DNA from: Mobilitalea torta
GTDB lineage: Bacteria > Bacillota > Clostridia > Lachnospirales > Lachnospiraceae
Direction: 5' to 3'
Length of the DNA: 64,000 nucleotides
Assembly: GCF_050433395.1 (NCBI RefSeq)
Contig: NZ_JBNPXH010000006.1
Span: 248,001-312,000, forward strand
The notes beneath the pieces are model-generated. The model saw nothing but the letters and a program-made list of their open reading frames with translations, did not search any database and had not been told where the DNA came from. The position numbers were made by a program, and so were the translations under genes. The first letter of the stretch is position 1; the number at the start of each line of letters is the position of its first letter. Below, in pieces: positions 49,906 to 59,262 of this stretch.

Positions 49906-50979
49906 ATGAACAGGAAGCTCCTTAGGTTTTCCTTAGGCGTTGTGACGGGAGCAATGGTGCTCACAGCCAGTCCCAGGACAGTATTTGCATTTGAAGAGGC
50001 AGTTGCCGGTTTCACCTTTGATAAATTAACCTCCAGTACGGGAAGCGGTGATGAGGGGACAGAGATATCCAGTTTATCAACTTACGATATACCCATCCCG
50101 GGCTTTACCAATATCGGAATTGCCGATGTGGTGAATAATTTAAATATCCGTTCCGGGGCGGGCGAGAATTACAAGATAATCGGCAAGCTTCCGAAAAACG
50201 GGGGATGTGAGATACTTGAGCTGACAGAAGACGGATGGGCGAAGATTAAATCGGGCAAGGTTAGCGGTTATGTAAAGGCTTCCTACCTGATTACCGGCCC
50301 GGAAGCCACCGCATTGGCCCGGAAGGTAGGGAACTATGTGGCAACAGCCAATACGGGAGGCCTTCGTGTCCGTAAGGAGCCTACCACCGATGCTGAGGTA
50401 ATCGATCAGATTGCCAAGGGCGAGGAGATGGTGGTACTGGATGCCAGAGTCATTACGGATGATGAGGAGCATGGCAAGTGGGTTCAGGTAAATCTTGACT
50501 CAGATGATTCGGAAAATGGAACTCCCGGATATGTAGCCAAGGAGTATGTGGATTTATCCTTTGAGCTGATCAAGGCAGTTTCCGTAGAGGAATTAGAATA
50601 CGGTTCCGGAGTTTCCTCCACCCGTGTGAAATTGATCAATCTGGCAAAGCAGTACCTGGGAGATGCTTATGTATGGGGAGGTACCACTCTCGGAAGAGGA
50701 GTTGACTGTTCCGGCTATACACAGGCTCTTTACAGAAAGCTGGGTTACAGCATTCCCAGAACCTCCAGAGAGCAGGCAAGAGGCGGCAAGACCATTTCAT
50801 CTTCCAATTTAAAGCCCGGTGACCTGGTGTTCTACGGAAGCTCCTCCTATATTAATCATGTTGCCATCTATATCGGTAACGGTAGAGTGATCCATGCCAG
50901 CAACAAGAGGGATGGCATCAAGATCTCCGGCATGTATTACCGGAAGCCGGTTAAATATGTTCGGTACATCAATGGTTAA
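49906..50979 (+). CDS. secreted NlpC/P60 peptidase with two SH3b domains
   Basis: Cell-wall peptidoglycan hydrolase of 357 residues. It has a signal peptide (about 1-30, cleavage near VFAFEE), two bacterial SH3 wall-binding domains (about 66-125, NIRSGAGENYKIIG; and 140-215, RVRKEPTTDAEVI), and a C-terminal NlpC/P60 domain. The catalytic Cys268 lies in GVDCSGY and His318 in INHVAIYIG, with H330 (VIHASNK) nearby. ATG 49906 follows TGGAGGACATACA; the frame is open to 49843. Strong promoter and own terminator make it a single-gene unit; it probably cuts stem peptides during growth. Confidence 0.94.
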   Translation: MNRKLLRFSLGVVTGAMVLTASPRTVFAFEEAVAGFTFDKLTSSTGSGDEGTEISSLSTYDIPIPGFTNIGIADVVNNLNIRSGAGENYKIIGKLPKNGGCEILELTEDGWAKIKSGKVSGYVKASYLITGPEATALARKVGNYVATANTGGLRVRKEPTTDAEVIDQIAKGEEMVVLDARVITDDEEHGKWVQVNLDSDDSENGTPGYVAKEYVDLSFELIKAVSVEELEYGSGVSSTRVKLINLAKQYLGDAYVWGGTTLGRGVDCSGYTQALYRKLGYSIPRTSREQARGGKTISSSNLKPGDLVFYGSSSYINHVAIYIGNGRVIHASNKRDGIKISGMYYRKPVKYVRYING

Positions 50980-51003
50980 GAATAGCTGATAGAATGATAA
51001 TGT

Positions 51004-51035
51004 ATGGCTGGGTATATAAGATACCCAGCCATTTT
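51004..51035 (+). terminator. terminator of the NlpC/P60 gene
   Basis: A 12-bp perfect stem ATGGCTGGGTAT/ATACCCAGCCAT with loop ATAAG, followed by TTT. Confidence 0.85.
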
Positions 51036-51088
51036 CTCCCTAAAATATAGGGGCAACACTACATCTGTCGGTTATTTACACAAAGCGG

Positions 51089-51117
51089 TTGACATCACCG
51101 GAATAGAAATTTATAAT
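51089..51117 (+). promoter_or_regulatory. sigma-A promoter for the mutS-like--rnhA--mutS--mutL--miaA group
   Basis: Perfect TTGACA (51089-51094), 17-base spacer and perfect TATAAT (51112-51117), about 60 bases before the first gene. Confidence 0.85.
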
Positions 51118-51176
51118 AAGCCCTAAGTAAGTTGATGATATCGACTTCCAATAATGACAGGCAGGAGCAGAAGACT

Positions 51177-52850
51177 ATGACTTATATCTTAATCTTAGCG
51201 GCCTTGGTGGCCGCTATTGTAATATGGAGCCACATAAGCAATATCAACTATCAGAAAGAGTTAAGGCGGCGTTTAAAGAAGGAATGGGGCGATATCCCTT
51301 CCCAGGAGTATTCCTCGGAAAAGCTGGAATCCATCAAAGCTTATTATTCCTCCGTCAGGGACAAGCATCTGGACATTGACGATATCACCTGGAATGATCT
51401 GGACATGGACGAGATTTTTATTGATATCAATAATACCCAGTCCTCCATTGGAGAAGAGTATCTTTATGGGCTGCTTCGCAAGCCCTGCTTCTCCCAGGAG
51501 GAATTGACGGAGCGGAACCGGCTGATGAAATTCTTTGAGGAAGAGGAAGAGAGCCGAATTCTGCTCCAGACAAGGCTGCATGAGATGGGGAAGCTGAGAA
51601 GTATTTCCGTTTTTGAATACATTAACCGGCTTCAGGAACAGGAAGTGGGAAGCAATCTGATCCACTACCTGCTGGATCTTGGATTACTGGCGTCCGTCTC
51701 CTTTATTTTTGTCAATCCGGGAATCGGTGTGGTAGGAACCTTCGCCTTTGTAATCGTCAATATCTTTCATTACTATTCCTGCAAGGCGAAGATCGAGAAT
51801 TATATCACCGTATTCTCTTATCTTTTTGGCGTGCTGGACAGCGCCAAGGAGATTGTTAAGCTGGATCTTCCTCAGATTAGGGAGTATACCGGGCTGCTGC
51901 GGGAGGATATCAGGCATTTTAGCAAAATTAAGCGGGGAGCATTTATTCTGGCTCCTAAGAAGGCAACCGGCAGCCTGGTGGATGCTATTATGGATTATTT
52001 CAGGATGCTCTTTCACTTGGATTTGATTAAATATAATTCCATGCTCAATTTCTTTAAAAAGAGCCATGCGGTATTAAACCGTATCTATGAGAAGATTGGT
52101 TATCTGGACAGTATGACTGCGGCGGCTTCCTTCCGCAAATCAATCTATTATTATTGTGAGCCGGAGCTGTCCCGGTCTGAAAAGCCCTTTCTGGAAGCGG
52201 AGGATTTGTACCATCCCCTGCTGGAGTCGCCGGTTCCCAATTCCATTACGGAGGATCGCAGCGTGCTCCTGACCGGCTCCAACGCTTCGGGCAAATCTAC
52301 CTTTATTAAGGTGCTGGCAATCAATGCAATATTGTCCCAGACCATATATACCTCCACCGCGCGCAGCTACCGGGGGAGCTTTTTCCTGATTTATTCCTCC
52401 ATGGCCCTCAGGGATAATATCTTCGGCAACGAAAGCTATTATATTGTAGAGATAAAATCATTAAAGCGGATTCTGGATCATGTGAATGAGGACATCCCCA
52501 TGCTTTGCTTTATTGATGAGGTGCTGCGGGGAACCAATACCCTGGAGAGAATTGCGGCCTCCTCCCGGATTCTGCATAGCCTGGCCGGGCAGAATGCTAT
52601 GGTGTTTGCGGCGACCCATGATATTGAGCTGACCCATATCCTGGAGAACAGCTTCTCCAATTACCACTTCCAGGAACGGATTGAGGATAAGCAGGTCTTA
52701 TTTGATTATAAGCTCTACCAGGGGAAGGCTGTTTCCAAGAATGCCATCCGGCTGCTGGATATGCTTGGATATCCGGAGGGGATTATCACCTCGGCGGAAC
52801 AAGCTGCCCAGGAGTTTCTCACCGAAGGCGAGTGGAAAGATTTGGTGTAA
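51177..52850 (+). CDS. membrane-bound MutS-family ATPase
   Basis: 557 residues with an N-terminal membrane helix (about 3-20), two further hydrophobic helices near 165-210 (LLDLGLLASVSFIFV, VVGTFAFVIVNIF), a helical core and a C-terminal MutS ATPase domain. Walker A is TGSNASGKST and Walker B LCFIDEVLRGTNTLE, followed by ATHDIELTH. It lacks the mismatch-recognition domain I, so it is not a normal mismatch repair protein; membrane-anchored MutS relatives occur in Firmicutes and Bacteroidetes without known function. ATG 51177 follows AGGAG. It lies just upstream of rnhA, mutS and mutL. Confidence 0.88.
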   Translation: MTYILILAALVAAIVIWSHISNINYQKELRRRLKKEWGDIPSQEYSSEKLESIKAYYSSVRDKHLDIDDITWNDLDMDEIFIDINNTQSSIGEEYLYGLLRKPCFSQEELTERNRLMKFFEEEEESRILLQTRLHEMGKLRSISVFEYINRLQEQEVGSNLIHYLLDLGLLASVSFIFVNPGIGVVGTFAFVIVNIFHYYSCKAKIENYITVFSYLFGVLDSAKEIVKLDLPQIREYTGLLREDIRHFSKIKRGAFILAPKKATGSLVDAIMDYFRMLFHLDLIKYNSMLNFFKKSHAVLNRIYEKIGYLDSMTAAASFRKSIYYYCEPELSRSEKPFLEAEDLYHPLLESPVPNSITEDRSVLLTGSNASGKSTFIKVLAINAILSQTIYTSTARSYRGSFFLIYSSMALRDNIFGNESYYIVEIKSLKRILDHVNEDIPMLCFIDEVLRGTNTLERIAASSRILHSLAGQNAMVFAATHDIELTHILENSFSNYHFQERIEDKQVLFDYKLYQGKAVSKNAIRLLDMLGYPEGIITSAEQAAQEFLTEGEWKDLV

Positions 52851-52871
52851 ACAGAAAGGTGTAGGATTCAT

Positions 52872-53351
52872 ATGAACGTTACAATTTATACGGATGGAGC
52901 AGCCAGAGGAAACCCGGAAGGACCCGGCGGCTACGGCGCTGTTGTCGTATTTGTTGATTCTAAGGGTACGGTTCATGAAAGGGAGTATTCCGGCGGCTAC
53001 CGGAAGACCACCAATAACCGGATGGAGCTTATGGCGGCAATCGCAGGACTGGAGGCATTGACCAGACCCTGTCAGGTGGTGCTTTATTCTGATTCCCAGT
53101 ATCTTGTGAAGGCCTTTAATGAGCATTGGCTGGAGGGATGGATTAAGAAGGGCTGGAAGAGGGGAAAGAATGAGCCTGTTAAAAATATTGATCTATGGAA
53201 AAGGCTGCTGAAAGCAATGGAGCCCCATCAGGTGCGTTATGAGTGGGTGAAGGGACATAACGGCCATCCGATGAACGAGCGCTGCGATGTGCTGGCAACC
53301 ACGGCGGCGGATGGCGATGAATTGCAGGAAGACGTAGTATCAGAGGAATAG
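52872..53351 (+). CDS. rnhA: ribonuclease HI
   Basis: Degrades RNA in RNA-DNA hybrids. The catalytic residues lie in YTDGAARGNPEGPGGYG (Asp), NRMELMAAI (Glu), YSDSQYLV (Asp) and NERCDVLA (Asp). The basic handle KKGWKRGKNEPVKN is present, so it is the E. coli type; 159 residues. AAAGGTGTAGGATTCAT precedes the ATG. Lies between the membrane MutS relative and mutS. Confidence 0.95.
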   Translation: MNVTIYTDGAARGNPEGPGGYGAVVVFVDSKGTVHEREYSGGYRKTTNNRMELMAAIAGLEALTRPCQVVLYSDSQYLVKAFNEHWLEGWIKKGWKRGKNEPVKNIDLWKRLLKAMEPHQVRYEWVKGHNGHPMNERCDVLATTAADGDELQEDVVSEE

Positions 53352-53432
53352 ACAGTACAGAATACAAGATAGAATTTTGATAGACATCAGAATGATTACG
53401 TTGTTGACAATGTATACGAAAGGAAGCTTACC

Positions 53433-56147
53433 ATGACACAATTAACTCCTTTGATGCAGCAATACATGCAGATCAAGGAACAATATAAGGATTGTATCTT
53501 ATTTTACCGGCTGGGTGATTTTTATGAGATGTTTTTTGAGGATGCCCATGTCTGCTCCAGAGAGCTGGAGATTGCGCTGACGGGAAAGAATATCGGTCAG
53601 GAGGAGCGGGCGCCCATGTGCGGCGTGCCCTATCATGCGGTAGAAGCTTATTTGAGCAAACTGGTCAGCCGGGGCTACCGGGTGGCCATCTGCGAACAGG
53701 TGGAGGACCCGAAGCAGGCAAAGGGGATCGTTAAGAGGGAGGTAGTTCGGATTGTCACGCCCGGAACCAACTTAAATACCCAGGTTCTGGATGAATCCAA
53801 GAATAATTATCTGATGTCAGTCGTACATACCACCAATGCCTACGGCATCTCCATCGTGGATGTCACCACAGGGGATTACTATGTAACAGAGGTGGACAGT
53901 GAGCGAAAGCTCATAGACGAGATTTACAAATGGTCTCCTACGGAGATTGTATGCAATGATACCTTTTTTGTCTCAGGGGTTAATATTGAGGCTTTGAAGA
54001 ATTACAATAATATTACCCTGTCTCCTTTAGAGCCCTGGTATTTTGACGATGACCTCTGTGTCCGTGCCCTGAAGGAGCATTTTAATGTGAGCGTATTGGA
54101 CGGCATCGGCTTAAAGGATTATACCATCGGAGTCATTGCCGCAGGCTGTGTCATGCAGTTTTTGCGGGAAACCCAGAAGAGCTCCCTGTCCCATATTGTT
54201 AAGCTTACCCCCTATACCTATGAGAAGTACATGCTTTTGGACAGCTCCACCGTCCGTAACCTGGAGCTCACGGAGACAATCCGGGAGAAGAGTAAGAAGG
54301 GTTCGCTGCTGTGGGTGCTGGATAAGACCAAAACGGCCATGGGGGCCCGGTTGCTGCGCAGCTTTATGGAGCAGCCCTTAATTGATTATGAGCAGATCAA
54401 TCAGCGCCTGGAGGCCGTTGACCAGCTGAAGGAGAATATGATTACCAGGGAAGAGATGCGGGAATACTTAAATTCCATCTATGACCTGGAACGCCTCATG
54501 AGCAAAATCAGCTATAAAAGCGCGAATCCAAGGGATCTGATCGCTTTCAGCTCCTCCCTTTCCATGCTTCCCCATATCAAATTCCTGATGCAGAGCTTTG
54601 ACAGCGGGCTTCTGAAGGAAATTCACGCGGAGCTGGATTCCCTGCAGGATATCCATGAATTAATCGCTTCCTCCATCGCCGAGGAGCCTCCTATCAATGT
54701 CAAGGAGGGAGGCATCATCCGTGAGGGGTACAATGAGGAGGTGGACCGCCTCCGCAAAGCAAAAACCGAGGGCAAGGACTGGCTTATGGACCTGGAGACC
54801 AAGGAACGGGAAGCCACGGGCATTAAGAATCTTCGCATCCGGTTTAACCGTGTCTTCGGATATTATCTGGAAGTAACCAATTCTTATCAGAACCTGGTTC
54901 CCCCCACGTGGATCCGTAAGCAGACATTGGCCAATGCGGAGCGTTATACCACCCAGGAGCTGAAGGAGCTGGAGGATATTATTCTGGGAGCGGAGGATAA
55001 GCTGTTCTCTCTGGAATATGATCTGTTTGGAGAGCTTCGTGACCGGATTGCCCTTGAGGTAAAGAGAATTCAACAGACAGCCAAGGCAATTGCGAAGATA
55101 GATGTGTTCGCTTCCCTTGCTTTGGTGGCTGAGCAGAATAATTATGTAAAGCCGGTGATGAGCACCGGAGGGTCCATCCATATCAAGAACGGAAGGCATC
55201 CCGTAGTGGAGCGGATGATTTCCCATGACATGTTTGTGGCGAATGATACGCTTCTGGATAATAATCAGAACCGGATCGCCATCATTACCGGCCCCAATAT
55301 GGCGGGAAAATCCACCTATATGCGTCAGACCGCCTTAATCGTCTTATTGGCCCAGATTGGAAGCTTTGTGCCTGCGGATTCCGCCGCCATCGGTATCGTT
55401 GACCGGATATTCACCAGAGTGGGAGCCTCGGATGATCTGGCCAGCGGGCAGAGCACCTTCATGGTGGAGATGACGGAGGTGGCTAATATTCTGCGCAATG
55501 CCACCAGGAACAGTCTCTTGATCCTGGATGAGATAGGAAGAGGAACCAGCACCTTCGACGGCCTGAGTATCGCCTGGGCGGTGGTTGAGCATATCAGCAA
55601 TCTTCAGCTTCTGGGGGCGAAGACCTTATTTGCAACCCATTACCATGAGCTAACAGAGCTGGAGGGCCGGCTGGAGGGTGTGAACAATTACTGCATCGCC
55701 GTGAAGGAGCAGGGGGAGGATATCGTATTCCTTCGTAAAATCGTCAAGGGCGGGGCTGACAAGAGCTACGGCATCCAGGTGGCAAAGCTGGCGGGCGTGC
55801 CGGCCAGCGTCCTTAAGCGTGCCTCAGAGATTGTAACGGAGCTGACGGGCAATGACCTTGCCCTGAAGGCGAAGAATCTGTCCGCACCGGAGGCGGCTGC
55901 CTCACAGGAGGTTTTCCTGCAGGAGGAGCTGACCTTTGAAGCGGGGCAGTTTGTTCCTTCCGGCACCGATACCGCCAGAAAGGGCAGGAAATCCAAAGAG
56001 TTCCGGGAACAGCTCTCCTTATTTTCCACTTCCGAAAACGAGGATATTATCACCGAGCTGCGGGATATGGATATTGCCAGATTAACACCCATTGATTCCA
56101 TCAATAAGCTGTACCAGCTCCAAAGGAAGATAAAGGACCGAATATAG
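53433..56147 (+). CDS. mutS: DNA mismatch repair protein MutS
   Basis: Mismatch sensor ATPase of 904 residues. The N-terminal mismatch-binding domain has the FYRLGDFYEMF motif (Phe-x-Glu), followed by connector, lever and clamp domains; the ATPase has GPNMAGKSTYMRQ, the signature STFMVEMTE, and LILDEIGRGTSTFDG. Start follows CGAAAGGAAGCTTACC. mutL begins 10 bases after the stop. Confidence 0.97.
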   Translation: MTQLTPLMQQYMQIKEQYKDCILFYRLGDFYEMFFEDAHVCSRELEIALTGKNIGQEERAPMCGVPYHAVEAYLSKLVSRGYRVAICEQVEDPKQAKGIVKREVVRIVTPGTNLNTQVLDESKNNYLMSVVHTTNAYGISIVDVTTGDYYVTEVDSERKLIDEIYKWSPTEIVCNDTFFVSGVNIEALKNYNNITLSPLEPWYFDDDLCVRALKEHFNVSVLDGIGLKDYTIGVIAAGCVMQFLRETQKSSLSHIVKLTPYTYEKYMLLDSSTVRNLELTETIREKSKKGSLLWVLDKTKTAMGARLLRSFMEQPLIDYEQINQRLEAVDQLKENMITREEMREYLNSIYDLERLMSKISYKSANPRDLIAFSSSLSMLPHIKFLMQSFDSGLLKEIHAELDSLQDIHELIASSIAEEPPINVKEGGIIREGYNEEVDRLRKAKTEGKDWLMDLETKEREATGIKNLRIRFNRVFGYYLEVTNSYQNLVPPTWIRKQTLANAERYTTQELKELEDIILGAEDKLFSLEYDLFGELRDRIALEVKRIQQTAKAIAKIDVFASLALVAEQNNYVKPVMSTGGSIHIKNGRHPVVERMISHDMFVANDTLLDNNQNRIAIITGPNMAGKSTYMRQTALIVLLAQIGSFVPADSAAIGIVDRIFTRVGASDDLASGQSTFMVEMTEVANILRNATRNSLLILDEIGRGTSTFDGLSIAWAVVEHISNLQLLGAKTLFATHYHELTELEGRLEGVNNYCIAVKEQGEDIVFLRKIVKGGADKSYGIQVAKLAGVPASVLKRASEIVTELTGNDLALKAKNLSAPEAAASQEVFLQEELTFEAGQFVPSGTDTARKGRKSKEFREQLSLFSTSENEDIITELRDMDIARLTPIDSINKLYQLQRKIKDRI

Positions 56148-56157
56148 GAGGTGTCCC

Positions 56158-58140
56158 ATGTCGCTTATTCATATTCTTGATGAAGCCACCATTAACCAGA
56201 TCGCAGCCGGAGAGGTTGTGGAACGTCCCAGCGCGGTAGTGAAGGAGCTCATTGAAAATGCAATGGACGCCGGAGCAACCGCCATTACTGCCGAGATCAA
56301 AGAGGGGGGACTGACCTTTATCCGGATTACCGATAATGGGAGCGGAATGGACCGGGAGGATATTCCCCTGGCATTCCTGCGCCATGCCACCAGCAAGATA
56401 CGGACTGCCGGAGATCTGCTCAGTGTCACCAGTCTGGGATTCCGCGGAGAAGCATTATCCAGCATTGCCTCCGTGGCCCAGGTGGAGCTCATCACCAAGA
56501 CTCCCACCGCATTAAACGGATTTCGTTATGTGATTGAGGGAGGGGAAGAAAAGTCCGTGGAGGAAATCGGCTGTCCCGGCGGAACCACCATCATCGTGCG
56601 CAATCTATTCTTCAACACTCCGGCCAGACGTAAATTCCTGAAATCCGCCGTAACAGAAGCCGGCTATGTCAGTGATCTGATGGAACGCCTGATGATCTCC
56701 CATCCTAATGTGTCCTTTAAATTTATCACCAATAATCAAGTTAAATTGCAGTCTTCCGGCAATAATAACAGTAAGGATATTCTGTACCAGATCTACGGCA
56801 GGGATATTACCAGGGAGCTGCTTTCGGTGGAATATGAGGCGGAAGGCATAAAGGTAACGGGTTACATCGGAAAACCTTCCATTACCAGAGGAAACCGTAA
56901 TTTTGAAAATTATTTTATCAACGGGCGTTATATTAAGAGTAACATTATAACAAAGGCAATTGAGGAGGGGTACAAGTCCTATCTGATGCAGCACAAATAC
57001 CCCTTTACTTCCCTTTATTTTGAGATTGATCCGGAACAGATCGATGTGAATGTTCATCCTCAGAAGTTGGAAATACGACTGAAAAACGGGGAGGAAATCT
57101 ACCGCTGTGTCTATGGGCTGATCCGGGATGCCCTCTCCGGGAAAGAGATGATTCCTAAGGTCACTCTTGTTCCTGAGGAAGAGAAGAAACAGGAGCAGCC
57201 GAGGATGCCGGAGCCTTTTGAGCAGAAGCGCAGGGAGCAGTACCGGCTTCAGAATAAGATAGAGAATGAAATCAATAATATAAAAGGCGAAGCAGGGCCG
57301 GAGGTATCATCTAAAAACCATTCGGAATCATCCGAACCGGTTATCTATGAGTTATCCGCAAAGGTACCGCTGTTAAAGGAGTCATCCGGCAGGGCGGCAG
57401 CAGAATCAAAGGGTTCTCATGGCCTTCCTGCGGCAAAAGCGGTAAATCCCCAAGCAAGTCTGGAAGCGCTGAGAATCTTATCCGGCGGGCAGCAGATGGA
57501 CCTCTTTACCGGAACTGCACCGGAAGAAGAGAAACCCTTCCTTTCAAATCAGGCTGTTCAGGAGCACCGGATTATCGGTCAGGTATTCTCCACCTATTGG
57601 CTGGTGGAATATAAGAAAGACCTGTATATCATAGACCAGCACGCTGCTCATGAAAAGGTTCTCTACGAACGAATTATGGCCGCAGCGAAGACAAAGACCT
57701 ATGTATCCCAGCAGCTTCTTCCTCCCATCGTACTGACCCTGACCCTCCGGGAGCAGGAAGTCCTTGCAAAGAGGGAAGAGGTACTGACCAGCATTGGCTA
57801 TGAGTTCGAGCATTTTGGAGGAAATGAATATTCTGTCCGGGCGGTCCCGGCAGATTTATACGGGCTTTCGGAGAAGGAACTGCTGCTGGAATTCATTGAT
57901 GATCTGGCAGAGGAGGTAAACAGCGCCGCGCCCGCCGCAAATTCCATCCTGGAGAGAGTGGCTTCCATGTCCTGTAAGGCGGCTGTAAAGGCAAACCATA
58001 CATTTTCCCATGAGGAAGCGGGAGCCTTAATCCGGGAGCTGTTAACCCTTGAGAATCCCTACCACTGCCCCCATGGCCGTCCGGTTATTATCTCTATGAG
58101 CCAGTATGAGCTGGAGCGTAAATTCAAACGGGTATTATAA
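56158..58140 (+). CDS. mutL: DNA mismatch repair protein MutL
   Basis: GHKL ATPase and latent endonuclease of 660 residues. The N-terminal domain has NQIAAGEVVERPSAVVKELIENAMDAG and LGFRGEALSSI. The C-terminal domain carries the nuclease motif DQHAAHEKVLYE (about 494), typical of MutL from species without MutH. A variable linker lies at about 335-460. AGGAGGTGTCCC precedes the ATG; miaA follows immediately. Confidence 0.97.
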   Translation: MSLIHILDEATINQIAAGEVVERPSAVVKELIENAMDAGATAITAEIKEGGLTFIRITDNGSGMDREDIPLAFLRHATSKIRTAGDLLSVTSLGFRGEALSSIASVAQVELITKTPTALNGFRYVIEGGEEKSVEEIGCPGGTTIIVRNLFFNTPARRKFLKSAVTEAGYVSDLMERLMISHPNVSFKFITNNQVKLQSSGNNNSKDILYQIYGRDITRELLSVEYEAEGIKVTGYIGKPSITRGNRNFENYFINGRYIKSNIITKAIEEGYKSYLMQHKYPFTSLYFEIDPEQIDVNVHPQKLEIRLKNGEEIYRCVYGLIRDALSGKEMIPKVTLVPEEEKKQEQPRMPEPFEQKRREQYRLQNKIENEINNIKGEAGPEVSSKNHSESSEPVIYELSAKVPLLKESSGRAAAESKGSHGLPAAKAVNPQASLEALRILSGGQQMDLFTGTAPEEEKPFLSNQAVQEHRIIGQVFSTYWLVEYKKDLYIIDQHAAHEKVLYERIMAAAKTKTYVSQQLLPPIVLTLTLREQEVLAKREEVLTSIGYEFEHFGGNEYSVRAVPADLYGLSEKELLLEFIDDLAEEVNSAAPAANSILERVASMSCKAAVKANHTFSHEEAGALIRELLTLENPYHCPHGRPVIISMSQYELERKFKRVL

Positions 58141-58152
58141 ATGGAGGTTAAT

Positions 58153-59097
58153 ATGGAGAAAAAACCTTTAATTATTCTGACCGGTCCAACCTCTGTAGGA
58201 AAGACCTCCTTATCCATTGAATTGGCTAAGGCAGTCAATGGTGAGATCATATCGGCTGATTCCATGCAGGTCTATCAGTATATGGATATCGGAACGGCTA
58301 AGATTACTGCCCCCGAGATGCAGGGTGTCCCTCATTATCTCATTGACGAGCTGCTTCCGGAGGAGGAGTTCAATGTGGTCCGGTTTCAGCAGCTTGCGAA
58401 GGAATATATTCGTCAGATTCATGCCAGAGGGAGCATACCGGTCATCGCAGGGGGGACGGGTTTTTACATCCAGGCGGTGCTCTATGATATTGATTTTACG
58501 GAAAACGAATCAGATACCTCCTATCGCACGGAGCTAGAGGAAATCTGTGAGGAGCGGGGGAAGGAATACCTTCATAATATGCTGGCAGAGATTGATCCGG
58601 ACAGTGCTGCCGCCATACATCCCAATAACAGCAAACGGGTAATTCGTGCTCTGGAATATGCCAGGCTGACGGGAGACAGAATATCGGAGCATAATGCCAT
58701 GCAGCGGCAGAAGGAATCACCGTACCGGTTTTGCTATTTTGTCCTGAACCGGGACCGCGGCAAGCTCTATGATACGATTAACGAGCGTGTGGACCGGATG
58801 ATGGAGCAGGGCCTTCTTGATGAGGTGAAGGCTTTGGCTGCCAGAGGCTATACAAGGGACCTGGTGAGCATGCAGGGTCTTGGATATAAGGAGCTGCTGG
58901 CTTTCCTGGACGGGGAATGCTCTCTGGAAGAAGCCGTTTATACCCTGAAAAGGGATACCAGGCATTTTGCAAAACGGCAGCTCACCTGGTTCAAGCGGGA
59001 GAAAGAGGTTCAATGGGTGGAAAAGGATCATTTTTCTTCTCAGGAAGAGCTGTTAGGCTATTTATTGAATTGCTTAAAAGAAAAAGGAATTATTTAA
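58153..59097 (+). CDS. miaA: tRNA dimethylallyltransferase
   Basis: Adds a dimethylallyl group to A37 of tRNAs reading UNN codons. The P-loop GPTSVGKTSLSIELAK, then GEIISADSMQVY, GTAKIT and FTRRQLTWF-like FAKRQLTWFKRE are diagnostic; 314 residues. ATG 58153 is preferred, because ATG 58141 overlaps the ribosome site GGAGG. Its prenyl donor depends on the pathway completed by IspH at 13961. Confidence 0.95.
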   Translation: MEKKPLIILTGPTSVGKTSLSIELAKAVNGEIISADSMQVYQYMDIGTAKITAPEMQGVPHYLIDELLPEEEFNVVRFQQLAKEYIRQIHARGSIPVIAGGTGFYIQAVLYDIDFTENESDTSYRTELEEICEERGKEYLHNMLAEIDPDSAAAIHPNNSKRVIRALEYARLTGDRISEHNAMQRQKESPYRFCYFVLNRDRGKLYDTINERVDRMMEQGLLDEVKALAARGYTRDLVSMQGLGYKELLAFLDGECSLEEAVYTLKRDTRHFAKRQLTWFKREKEVQWVEKDHFSSQEELLGYLLNCLKEKGII

Positions 59098-59159
59098 TTG
59101 TCATAATTATATTATGTAAGCCCAATATATAAAGCAGAAATGTACCGGTTCTTCTGTGT

Positions 59160-59222
59160 CATGGAAGTTACCTTTCAGCCGATGGAGTGACAGTGCAGCC
59201 CGGTTGAAAGGTAATTTCCATG
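59160..59222 (+). terminator. hairpin after miaA
   Basis: An 18-base arm (59160-59177, CATGGAAGTTACCTTTCA) pairs with 59205-59222, with one G:T wobble. No T run; possible terminator or mRNA structure upstream of the next gene. Confidence 0.55.
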
Positions 59223-59262
59223 ATAAATATTATGAATGGAGAACCGAGAGGAGGATATTATC

